DNA of 64,000 nucleotides from an uncultured Pseudoteredinibacter sp. (GTDB lineage Bacteria > Pseudomonadota > Gammaproteobacteria > Pseudomonadales > Cellvibrionaceae): the NCBI RefSeq assembly GCF_947502065.1, contig NZ_CANMYE010000002.1, positions 310,001 through 374,000 on the forward strand, read 5' to 3'. Within the stretch, counting starts at the first letter, position 1. Each line of letters begins with the position of its first letter. Both the position numbers and the translations under genes were made by a program. Positions 8,880 to 17,096 of the stretch are shown in pieces. The notes under the pieces were generated by a model. That model was not told the DNA's origin and did no database searches. It saw nothing but the letters and a program-made list of their open reading frames with translations.

Positions 8880-9755
8880 TTAAGACTCCTGCAATAACTT
8901 AATCAGAGCTTCATCTCCCCTTGCCGGGTATTTCTCACTGAGTTTTTTTACTGCAACTTTGCGCTGCAAACGTTGCTGTTGTCGCAAATAATCTTGCTCC
9001 ACACGGCTATACACCTCAGCTAACTTAGGTTGATAGGCCGCTTTACGTTGGGTAACTAGCAAAAAATGCTGCCCATGCTCTGAGCTAATAGGGCCAATCC
9101 ACTGCTTCGCGTCTAGCTCTTCTTGTGGCCATGCAAATAGCTTTTGGGCAAAGGCTTCACCAAAGTGGGCTAGCACATAGTCGCGAGTGCGTTCAATATA
9201 ATTACGATGATACAAAAAACGCTCACCAAATTTACCAGCATCGGCAAAAGCAACAGCTTGTTGATTCAGGGTCTGTAATAAGCCCTGATCCACAGCTACC
9301 CCAACGGGAAAGTAAATATGGGTAAAACTAATATAGGGCTGTACTTTATAATCAGCTTTGTGCTCTTCCATAAAGGCTAATAGTTCAGCTTCGCTAGGAC
9401 GTTTTTCTTCAGCGGCTTCAGATTGAATAATAAATTCCATTTTCTGCACTAAGCGCCGCTTAATGATGTAATCATCTTCCATCAAACCTAAGCCATCAGC
9501 CTCACGGAATAGCAGCTCTTCTTCATAGTAATCCAACAGCAGTTGCTTACGTTCTTCTTGGTTCATGGCCTGCCAACGCTGCTTGGCCAGCTCTGGTGAG
9601 AATGCTTTACTGCGATACTGGATAAAGGTGAGGATGCTATTCTCATCCACAGCGATAGACTGATCTTCTACTTCGGGATTAATACTGTAATACAGCACAA
9701 ACAACGCGAAGCCCGCCAACAAAAAGTACAACAGGGGCTCTTTAAATAAACGCAT
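8880..9755 (-). CDS. Membrane-anchored parvulin-like peptidyl-prolyl isomerase
   Basis: About 291 residues starting M-R-L-F-K-E-P-L-L-Y-F-L-L-A-G. An in-frame extension to 9839 exists, but it would overlap the upstream gene and precede the anchor unnaturally. One N-terminal membrane helix (residues ~8-24) is followed by a SurA-N/parvulin-like region (E-E-L-L-F-R-E-A, F-T-H-I-Y-F, I-G-P-I-S-S-E-H-G-Q-H-F-L). These proteins assist folding of exported proteins. Its fixed position between DUF3604 and HupE genes suggests it serves those exported partners. Confidence 0.78.
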   Translation of the reverse strand: MRLFKEPLLYFLLAGFALFVLYYSINPEVEDQSIAVDENSILTFIQYRSKAFSPELAKQRWQAMNQEERKQLLLDYYEEELLFREADGLGLMEDDYIIKRRLVQKMEFIIQSEAAEEKRPSEAELLAFMEEHKADYKVQPYISFTHIYFPVGVAVDQGLLQTLNQQAVAFADAGKFGERFLYHRNYIERTRDYVLAHFGEAFAQKLFAWPQEELDAKQWIGPISSEHGQHFLLVTQRKAAYQPKLAEVYSRVEQDYLRQQQRLQRKVAVKKLSEKYPARGDEALIKLLQES

Positions 9756-9823
9756 ATTGAAATTCTTATAGTCTGCTTGATAGGTTGGAATAGGGGCAAA
9801 ACACATTGCCCCTGTATTGAATC

Positions 9824-11668
9824 TTATGGAGTGTACCAAATCGGTGAGCTATATGCCCTTTCTTGGATACTGCTAGCTTGTGTTTTGGGGTGCGCTTTAT
9901 TCATCGCAACCGCATCTAATAAGGTATGCCTAGGGGTTGGAATTTCCAATACGCGCACATAGTAAAAAGCTCGCTGCTTGGGCTTGAAGTCAGGATCTTG
10001 CCACAATACTACGAACTCATCGGCACCAATAGTATTTTGGTAGCTGGCCGTTTGAGTATCGACAGTATCTTGCACAGCTGTGGTTTTACCGTCTTTCAGC
10101 TCGCGCTCAGAAGAAACCGCCACATTATAAATTTTCTCCTGTGGCTGCCCCGCCTCATCAATGTAGCCCTTCACCACTTGTAAACGATCTAATTTGGCGC
10201 CTTTGGCATCACGCACCGCTTGAATCAATAAACCAGGATTTTTACCTTTGGGAGCGCTACTTAAATCACCTCCCATAGGCACACCCTTACGATAGCCAAC
10301 AGCAGCCAGATTTCGATTTTTAGTATCGTGCTGCTTAAAGTCCCAACCCGCAAATACTCGTAATGCAATGCGAGTGCCCGTGGTTGCATAAACCTCTTTG
10401 CGCTTAAAAGCGGCAAAGATTTCATCACGAGTATTTTCCTTTGCCCACACTGCGGCTAAACCCGAAGCGGAGAAATCCCAGCCACTAACGTTTGTTGCGT
10501 TGCTGCTACTCGGTCTTTGATCATAGCTTTCTGGCTTACCGTAGATACTTACTTTGCCAGCAAAGTTGTGCTCATCGGCTGCTCCCTGCCCGGTATGGGC
10601 ATCGCTGGAGCCGATTAAAGCAAACTTATAGGGATTCACCCCCAGAGCTTGGTCAAACCCTAAACCACGCAGTAGTGCAGAGCGAATATAATCCGCTTCG
10701 GTAACAGGTGCCTTACCGTCATCTTTAACGCTGAGCAAATGACGATAGCTTTCAAAATCGGCAAACTCATCAGAAGGTGATAACAATGGATGCGTTTCAG
10801 AATCGCCTTTAATCTGAGTCGCTTCGACCACTGGCTCCCAGCGCATACGGCTGCGAGCATAATCAGCAGTAATGGGTCGGCCGTCACTATCGACCACATC
10901 AAACATCAAGCCACCACTGATGTTTGAGTTATGGGGAATGGAGATAAAATCAGTTTTATATTTCTTGCTGGTTTCACCTAACCAGTTCCACAAGCCCTCT
11001 GGGGTTTCATTATCTAAAGCACTAAATGGAATGTATTGGCTGGCCTTTTTTCCAGTCGAGGAAGACATCACCACGCGATGTAAGTTTTTGCCGCCGGGTG
11101 TTGATGTCCACTCCCAACCTACAAGGGTGGTAAATTTTCCTGGCTGATTATATTGATCAGCCAAGGCTGTGGTTTCCTGCCATATGGAGCGTCTAATTTT
11201 TTCACTATTAAATTCAGGAGTGGCGCGCTTAGCGTTTATATTGCCCAAAAACTCTGCAAAGACATCAGCACCACGACCTTCCTTCACCATTTTGATAAAG
11301 CGCTGGCCAGTCTCGGTGCCTGCCAGCTCTGGATCGCCACGAAAGAGACGATAGGGAACCCCCATCATCTCAGCATGATCAGCAATCAATAAAAAATCGA
11401 GAGGCCGATCAATTTGCACACGAGCCCCCGTCGCAGCATTCACAATAGGCAAGCCCTTGGCATAACGATAGGCGCCATGGGGATCAACACTGCGATTACC
11501 AAGAAAATAAGCATCCGGTGAAAAGGAGGTGTGTAAATGGGTATCCCCCCACAATAACTGGGGCGTACTTTCTGCCATAGCCACGCCACAAGCGATCGAG
11601 CTAACAGCTGCGCCGATAAGTGTTGTCAGTAATTGCCTGTTTTGCTTTGTCATTATTTTCTCACTCAT
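9824..11668 (-). CDS. DUF3604 family exported protein (copy 1)
   Basis: A 614-residue protein with a signal peptide (T-K-Q-N-R-Q ... S-I-A-C-G-V-A-M-A) and a DUF3604 domain filling the mature chain. PHP-like metal-binding signatures are visible: G-D-T-H-L-H, I-A-D-H-A-E-M-M-G, P-H-N-S-N-I-S and G-S-S-D-A-H-T-G. The family looks like metal-dependent hydrolases but I know of no defined substrate. The ATG at 11668 overlaps the TGA of the upstream paralogue (ATGA), indicating translational coupling. It is a tandem duplicate of the following entry. Confidence 0.88.
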   Translation of the reverse strand: MSEKIMTKQNRQLLTTLIGAAVSSIACGVAMAESTPQLLWGDTHLHTSFSPDAYFLGNRSVDPHGAYRYAKGLPIVNAATGARVQIDRPLDFLLIADHAEMMGVPYRLFRGDPELAGTETGQRFIKMVKEGRGADVFAEFLGNINAKRATPEFNSEKIRRSIWQETTALADQYNQPGKFTTLVGWEWTSTPGGKNLHRVVMSSSTGKKASQYIPFSALDNETPEGLWNWLGETSKKYKTDFISIPHNSNISGGLMFDVVDSDGRPITADYARSRMRWEPVVEATQIKGDSETHPLLSPSDEFADFESYRHLLSVKDDGKAPVTEADYIRSALLRGLGFDQALGVNPYKFALIGSSDAHTGQGAADEHNFAGKVSIYGKPESYDQRPSSSNATNVSGWDFSASGLAAVWAKENTRDEIFAAFKRKEVYATTGTRIALRVFAGWDFKQHDTKNRNLAAVGYRKGVPMGGDLSSAPKGKNPGLLIQAVRDAKGAKLDRLQVVKGYIDEAGQPQEKIYNVAVSSERELKDGKTTAVQDTVDTQTASYQNTIGADEFVVLWQDPDFKPKQRAFYYVRVLEIPTPRHTLLDAVAMNKAHPKTQASSIQERAYSSPIWYTP

Positions 11669-13506
11669 GGGGTATACCAAACCGGCGAACTGTAAGCTCG
11701 TTCTTGAATACTCGCTTTTGCCACATCAATTTTTTCACCCAGAGCGACTTTATCAAAGGTAGTATGGCGCGGAGTCGCGATCTCTAATACTCGTACGTAA
11801 TACACAGCGCGTTGTTTGGGATCAAAATCAGGGTCTTTCCAATAAACGGCAAATTCTTTTTCGCCAACTGTATTGCGGTAACTAGCGCTTTTAGCATCCA
11901 CCGTGTTTGTTAGTGCTTTGGGATCTTTTAGATTCCGACCATTGCTGAGGGCTATATTGTAAATCTCTTCTTGGCTATTACCCTTCGCATCTATATAGGA
12001 TTTCACCATTTGCACACGATCTAAATTCGCACTTTTAGGGTCTTTTACGGCGCGAACAATAAAGCTTGGCGCCTTGCGCTTAGGTGCTGCACTTAAATCA
12101 CCCCCCATTGGCACGCCTTTGCGCTGACCAATCTTGGCGAAAGCTTTACTCTCGGCATCACGTTTTTTGAAGTTCCAACCGGCAAAGAGCTGCAACTTTA
12201 TTCTTGGGCCTGTCGTAGCATAAACTTCGCGACGCTGAAAAGCCGCCATGATGGCGTCACGAGTATTTTCTGGAGCCCACACCGCGGCCAATCCTTGCGC
12301 CGCCATGTCCCAGCCACTGGCGCCTTTTTTTCCGACTCGCATAGCATTCTTGCCACTTGGCGTACCATCTAAAGCCATCTTGCCGTGAAAGTTATTCTCC
12401 TCGGCCGAAGCCAAACCAGTATGGGCATCGGTGGAACCAATCACGCCAAACTTATAAGGATTAACGCCAATTTCACTTTCAGTCTTCATTCCACGCTGCA
12501 AGGCTGAACGCATATAGGAGCCCGCATTTACTGGCGCTGTTTTATCAACATCAGGACGAGTATCAATCAAAAAACGATAGGTTTCGTAGTCAGCAAACTC
12601 ATCATTGGGCGATAACAGCGGGTGGGTTTCCGAATCACCTTTAATTTGGGTCATTTCTATAACCGGCTCGAATCGCATTCTTGTACGAGCGTATTCAGCC
12701 GTAAGCGGACGGCCGTCGGAATCGACATTATTAAACATCTCTCCTTTTGAAATATTTGGGTTGTGAGGAATAGAAATCATGTCGATAGATAGATCTTTTG
12801 AAGTATCGGCCATCCATTGCCAAAGATCCTCAGCTTTCCAACTATCAATCGAGCTGTATGGCAAAAACTGCTTGGCCTTATCTGCGCCTGCGGAGGTTAA
12901 TACGATACGGTGCAAGTTGGCGCCTTTATTCATCGCTGACCATTCCCAACCGACTAATGTTGTGAATTTCCCAGGCTCATTATGGCGTTCTGTGGCATCA
13001 ACAATTTCACCCCACATGGTTTTACGAACATTATCGGCGCTTAACGCTGTAATTCCTTCAGGTCGCTCACCACTGTTAGCGCCAGCAACCAACTCAGAAA
13101 ACACGTCACGAGCTCGCCCTTCTTTCATCCAGCCCATGTATTTTTGCGCGATGGGAATATCAGCAAGTACTTTTTCTCCGCGCCCAAGACCGCGCACCAC
13201 CCCCATCATCTCGGCATGATCTGAGACCACTAAAAAATCTAAAGGCGTTTCTATTTGCACCCGTCCACGATGAAAGGGGTGTACCACTGGATAGCCTTTG
13301 GCATAGCGATAGGCCGTGTCAGGATCGGCAGTGTGATTGCGAAACAAATAAGCATCGAAGGAATAGCTGCTGTGTAGATGGGTATCTCCCCAATAAACCT
13401 GCTTTTCTTCTGCCATCGCCTGGCCATTACCAAGTGCAGCAGCCAAACCTATTGTGCCCAAAAGACCGTTTAGCGCTTTGCTTGCTTTGATGTTCTTTTT
13501 TATCAT
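11665..13506 (-). CDS. DUF3604 family exported protein (copy 2)
   Basis: 613 residues with a signal peptide (M-I-K-K-N-I-K-A ... G-N-G-Q-A-M-A-E-E) and a DUF3604 domain with the same metal-type motifs as its neighbour: G-D-T-H-L-H-S-S-Y-S-F-D-A, V-S-D-H-A-E-M-M-G and G-S-T-D-A-H-T-G. The paralogues align end to end, including the C-terminal I-Q-E-R-A-Y-S-S-P-x-W-Y-T-P. This is first in the leftward cluster. The 249 bases upstream, shared with divergent pdsO, must hold both promoters; I could not identify convincing hexamers. Confidence 0.88.
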   Translation of the reverse strand: MIKKNIKASKALNGLLGTIGLAAALGNGQAMAEEKQVYWGDTHLHSSYSFDAYLFRNHTADPDTAYRYAKGYPVVHPFHRGRVQIETPLDFLVVSDHAEMMGVVRGLGRGEKVLADIPIAQKYMGWMKEGRARDVFSELVAGANSGERPEGITALSADNVRKTMWGEIVDATERHNEPGKFTTLVGWEWSAMNKGANLHRIVLTSAGADKAKQFLPYSSIDSWKAEDLWQWMADTSKDLSIDMISIPHNPNISKGEMFNNVDSDGRPLTAEYARTRMRFEPVIEMTQIKGDSETHPLLSPNDEFADYETYRFLIDTRPDVDKTAPVNAGSYMRSALQRGMKTESEIGVNPYKFGVIGSTDAHTGLASAEENNFHGKMALDGTPSGKNAMRVGKKGASGWDMAAQGLAAVWAPENTRDAIMAAFQRREVYATTGPRIKLQLFAGWNFKKRDAESKAFAKIGQRKGVPMGGDLSAAPKRKAPSFIVRAVKDPKSANLDRVQMVKSYIDAKGNSQEEIYNIALSNGRNLKDPKALTNTVDAKSASYRNTVGEKEFAVYWKDPDFDPKQRAVYYVRVLEIATPRHTTFDKVALGEKIDVAKASIQERAYSSPVWYTP

Positions 13507-13755
13507 TGTTTTCGCCTGTTATTTTTGCTTTTTCTTTCACTAACAAGAGCTTACCTCTAAGTCACCCTTTTCACCTGTCACATATGTTGCACCTAAGCGA
13601 CTAGTTTTCCATTGCTACACCGTCACGTTGCCATAATTGGCCATTTTTTATCGCAAACCGCCTTTTTCTCGCCCGCTAGTGGCCAGATTAGTTCGTTTTA
13701 ATACTTAACAAGCGAAACAGATAGCCACCCAGACAGGATCGGTTAAGGAGATAAG

Positions 13756-14451
13756 ATGAATACTTCCAACCCTATTAAGAAAATCACCACCATCATTGCA
13801 ATTAGTGGCGCCTTAGCCAGTCCACTTAGCCAAGCTGAAGTGAGCACTGAGGCCAAGCAAGGCATGAGTTTTGTTGGGGCCACTATTGCTGGAGCTGCTG
13901 CTGGCGGCCCTATTGGCATGATGATTGGCGCTATTAGCGGCGCTTTCATTGGTGAAACCATAGAGAAAGCAGACACTGCACAGGAGACGGCCATGTCACT
14001 CAGTCAAGCGCAAGCCGAGCTTTATGATTTACGCCAACAATTAGCTAGCAGTCAGCTACAAATGGAGCAACTTGAGCAGTTGGCTTGGCATAATCTTGAG
14101 TTCCAGCTGCTGTTCCATACAGGTTCTGATGAGTTAAGCGATAATGGTCATCGCCGCTTGGCGAGATTGGCGGAGTTCTTACAACTCAATCCGCAGTTGA
14201 AGGTGCGCTTAGATGGTTATGCGGATCCTCGTGGTACTGATGAATATAATAATGTGCTTTCGATGTATAGGGCGAAGAATGTGCGTCTGACTCTAGAGAA
14301 GATGGGCGTTGAGGCTTCGCGCATTGAGGAGTTTAGTCATGGCTCTAAATATGCGCAGGGGCAAGACCCTAAGCAGTTTGCTCAAGATCGCCGGGTAAGT
14401 ATTGAATTGTTTAAGGCTGATACAAAAGCCGAAATGACCGCTAGCCGTTAA
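13756..14451 (+). CDS. pdsO: Sortase-associated OmpA-like protein PdsO
   Basis: 231 residues: signal peptide (residues ~8-27), a glycine/alanine-rich glycine-zipper-like segment (A-T-I-A-G-A-A-A-G-G-P-I-G-M-M-I-G-A), a short coiled coil (residues ~80-112) and an OmpA-type peptidoglycan-binding domain (F-H-T-G-S-D-E-L ... L-D-G-Y-A-D-P-R-G ... N-V-x-L-S-x-x-R-A). This order matches PdsO, the OmpA-like partner of the marine proteobacterial class GN sortase system, whose other genes lie at 21936-27831. AAGGAG at 13745-13750 fixes the start. Confidence 0.88.
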   Translation: MNTSNPIKKITTIIAISGALASPLSQAEVSTEAKQGMSFVGATIAGAAAGGPIGMMIGAISGAFIGETIEKADTAQETAMSLSQAQAELYDLRQQLASSQLQMEQLEQLAWHNLEFQLLFHTGSDELSDNGHRRLARLAEFLQLNPQLKVRLDGYADPRGTDEYNNVLSMYRAKNVRLTLEKMGVEASRIEEFSHGSKYAQGQDPKQFAQDRRVSIELFKADTKAEMTASR

Positions 14452-14548
14452 GTTTTAATTTGCTCCATGGGGTTTGAGGCGCTGTTTTTGTTTTAAGCTG
14501 ATACCCCTTCTTTTTTTAGTTTTTTCCTTTGTACTCGCTGTACGCTTT

Positions 14549-14577
14549 TGCCGCGACTTAAAATCGCGGCATTTTTT
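14549..14577 (+). terminator. Rho-independent terminator after pdsO
   Basis: A perfect 8-bp stem (14549-14556 with 14564-14571), a 7-base loop and six T, 98 bases past the pdsO stop. It separates pdsO transcription from hdfR, which ends on the other strand at 14698. Confidence 0.88.
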
Positions 14578-14697
14578 CAATGCATCTAACTTTGCCCCAA
14601 AAGCAGCTTCGATCCGCACTTCTACCCTTCCAGTTAACCCTTAAAATAATTGCAAGGCCGGCAGTAGAAATGCTTCCCATTTATATTCAAGCATAAT

Positions 14698-15567
14698 TTA
14701 GGGAAGCGGCGGCTCCGGCTTGATATCTAGCTCCTCGATAAACCGTATGGTGGGCCCTAATGGCATGGTCTTATCGGCATCCTTGGCATACACCATATGA
14801 ACGTCCTGCTGCATCTCGAACGCTTCTTCAACCTGATACAGGTGTCCTTGTTCTAGGTGCGGTTGCACAAGTGCTCTTGGTAGGTAGGCCGCACCCTGAT
14901 GGCTTAAAACGAACTCCAGGGCAATGTGACTCTGAGCAGTATGGAGCACGGGGGCGACGGGCTCCGTAAATAAGCGTGCCTGCTGTAGATTAAATGCCGT
15001 ACCCCAGTCTACAAATACATGACCAATACGTGGAACGTCCGAAAGCTGAATGCTGGCAACATTACATACCATTATCAATTCTAGGTGGCCTATCTTTCTG
15101 GACTCAAGGTCTATATTAGTGGGGGCGTCAAATACCACAGCGATATCTAATCTGCCACCAAGTAATGAGCGGATAAGGTGCTGTGATTGATTGATCTCTG
15201 TACGCATATAGAGATTTGGAAACTCGAAGGCTAGTTTGGGCAAAACCGACTGTAAAAAAGTGTCCCAAAGGTTAGACGTACCGCCAATAGAAAGCTGGAG
15301 GTTTTGCTGCTTAGGGGCCCCCACCTCTTGCACGGCCAATTGCCAGATAGCCAACAGGTTTTCAGCATGGGAAATAAGCCTCTCGCCAGCCGGCGTTAGC
15401 AGAATATTATTACGCTGGCGAGTAAATACCTTAACTCCCATGGTGTCTTCTAACTGCTTGATACGAGAACTTACTGCTGATTGAGTAAGGTATAGGTTCT
15501 CAGCGGCATGCCCGAAATGACGGGTTTTGGCCACCTCAAGAAATGTCCGCAATAAGTCTGTATTCAT
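14698..15567 (-). CDS. hdfR: LysR-type regulator, HdfR homologue
   Basis: A 289-residue LysR protein whose N-terminus (M-N-T-D-L-L-R-T-F-L-E-V-A-K-T-R-H-F-G-H-A-A-E-N-L-Y-L in outline) closely resembles E. coli HdfR, a repressor of flhDC. The divergent neighbour is a MaoP homologue, as in E. coli, where hdfR and maoP (yifE) are also adjacent and divergent; this shared order supports both names. ATG at 15567 is preferred to the adjoining TTG at 15570. The divergent promoter region holds a 10-bp palindrome TTATCGATAA at 15594-15603, a possible operator. Confidence 0.85.
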   Translation of the reverse strand: MNTDLLRTFLEVAKTRHFGHAAENLYLTQSAVSSRIKQLEDTMGVKVFTRQRNNILLTPAGERLISHAENLLAIWQLAVQEVGAPKQQNLQLSIGGTSNLWDTFLQSVLPKLAFEFPNLYMRTEINQSQHLIRSLLGGRLDIAVVFDAPTNIDLESRKIGHLELIMVCNVASIQLSDVPRIGHVFVDWGTAFNLQQARLFTEPVAPVLHTAQSHIALEFVLSHQGAAYLPRALVQPHLEQGHLYQVEEAFEMQQDVHMVYAKDADKTMPLGPTIRFIEELDIKPEPPLP

Positions 15568-15677
15568 CAATGCACCAGCTCGATCAAAATAATTTATCGA
15601 TAACTAGAAAAATCTATCATTTTACAGTCTATAGACACAAGTAAATAATCGCGCCTAGTCGAATTCCTCTATTAAAG

Positions 15678-16040
15678 ATGTCTATTGATATGAAAACTTC
15701 ATCTTTTGCGTGTAATAGCAAATTTTATGCACAGGAGTACTTTCCTTACGGCTTAAGTCGCAGTGGAGAGTTCACCCGAGAACAAGTTTCTCTATTAGAA
15801 AACCATGGCCACGCATATCAAGCTTTGTGGGATGGCAGTCGAGAAGCCAGCACAGAAGAAGAAAGGGACTTTATCTTGGTTTGTCGGGGTGAAAAGGAAG
15901 CTAATAGCTCTCATGAGAAGGCTTGGTTACGGTTTTGCGAAAAAACCCAAGGTCAGTCAACGGTCTCTTCGCCAAGCAAAGCAGACCCTTCAGTTCCTGA
16001 GGCAAGTGACTCAGATTCAGTATTTGATGAAGACCTATAA
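15678..16040 (+). CDS. maoP: MaoP/DUF413 family protein
   Basis: 120 residues. The core F-P-Y-G-L-S-R-S-G-E-F-T ... L-L-E-N-H-G-H-A-Y-Q-A-L ... E-E-E-R-D-F-I-L-V-C-R-G-E-K-E matches the DUF413/MaoP family. E. coli MaoP is required with the maoS site for Ori macrodomain organisation. The C-terminus (residues ~95-120) is a Ser/Asp/Glu-rich acidic tail ending D-S-V-F-D-E-D-L. It is divergent from hdfR and starts a tight operon: the ATP-grasp gene begins 21 bases after its stop. Confidence 0.85.
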   Translation: MSIDMKTSSFACNSKFYAQEYFPYGLSRSGEFTREQVSLLENHGHAYQALWDGSREASTEEERDFILVCRGEKEANSSHEKAWLRFCEKTQGQSTVSSPSKADPSVPEASDSDSVFDEDL

Positions 16041-16061
16041 AGGGCTTTTGGGAGAACTACT

Positions 16062-17096
16062 GTGAAGATTTGCTTTTTGATGTATCCGTGGGATCGAATA
16101 GAACCCGAAACCGACAGTACACTAAGGTTAATACATGAGGCTGCCTCGAGGCGTATCACCGTTGCAATAACAACGCCCAACAGCCTGACTATTCGCGATA
16201 GCGTGGCCTATGCATATTGTAATGTATTGAAGAAGTCGACCAAAGTAAGTACTAGCATTCCTTCTTTTTATAAAAATACCGATTTCAAGCGCTGTAAGCT
16301 GCCCTTAGCTGGCTTTGACGCCATCATTATGCGGGCCAATCCACCGCTAGATACTACAGCACTAAACTTCCTCGATTCCGTGCGTAACGACGTCTTTATC
16401 ATGAATGATATCGATGGTCTTCGCATCGCGAATAACAAGCTATATCCTGCATCATTCAGTGGCGAGGCTGCACGCTTCATCCCTGTAACTCATGTATCGA
16501 AGAGTCAGGAGTACCTAGAGCAAGTACTTGAAGAGTCAGCGGCTGATCAAATGATTATGAAGCCATTGGCCGGTTATGGTGGACAGGGCGTCATCGTTGT
16601 AGAAAAAAGTGCCTCACGTAACTTTCGTTCCCTTTTAGATTTCTATGTTGGCCGAGATCAGGGGAATTATGTAATTTTGCAGGAGTATGTAGAAGGCGCT
16701 TCTGAGGGTGATGTACGTATATTAATGCTCAACGGCGAACCCATTGGTGCCATGAAGCGCGTGCCATCAGATAAAGATATTCGCTCAAATATCCATGCCG
16801 GAGGCAAAGAAGTTAAGCACGTACTCACAAAAGAAGAAAAAGCGCTCTGCAAGGCTTTGGGACCACAACTCGTCCGCGATGGTTTATATCTTGTTGGCCT
16901 AGACGTTATCAATGGCAAGCTGATCGAGGTGAATGTGCTAAGCCCAGGCGGTATCACCAGAATCAATAAATTGAACCGTGTGAAACTGCAAAAGACGATT
17001 ATCGATTTCGTTGAAAATGTAGTGTCTACACGTGAAATGGTGATTGAAAGGAAAAACAACTTCCGTAAGGTTATTGAAGATGCTGAAGTTATCTGA
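16062..17096 (+). CDS. ATP-grasp ligase, glutathione synthetase-like
   Basis: 344 residues, starting at GTG with a GGGAGA ribosome site at 16050-16055. The central/C-terminal part is a GshB-type ATP-grasp domain: M-K-P-L-A-G-Y-G-G-Q-G-V, E-G-A-S-E-G-D-V-R-I-L-M-L-N-G-E, A-M-K-R-V-P and L-I-E-V-N-V-L-S-P-G-G with metal-binding Glu/Asn. True GshB joins glycine to gamma-glutamylcysteine. Here no gshA neighbour is seen, the N-terminal domain looks divergent, and the gene overlaps a QEGLA peptidase gene, so a different amino-acid ligation is possible. Confidence 0.8.
   Translation: MKICFLMYPWDRIEPETDSTLRLIHEAASRRITVAITTPNSLTIRDSVAYAYCNVLKKSTKVSTSIPSFYKNTDFKRCKLPLAGFDAIIMRANPPLDTTALNFLDSVRNDVFIMNDIDGLRIANNKLYPASFSGEAARFIPVTHVSKSQEYLEQVLEESAADQMIMKPLAGYGGQGVIVVEKSASRNFRSLLDFYVGRDQGNYVILQEYVEGASEGDVRILMLNGEPIGAMKRVPSDKDIRSNIHAGGKEVKHVLTKEEKALCKALGPQLVRDGLYLVGLDVINGKLIEVNVLSPGGITRINKLNRVKLQKTIIDFVENVVSTREMVIERKNNFRKVIEDAEVI

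Noticed and set aside
16062..17096. Bona fide gshB
   Set aside because: The ATP-grasp domain is GshB-like, but the N-terminal region is divergent and the operon partner is a QEGLA peptidase, so the symbol was withheld.
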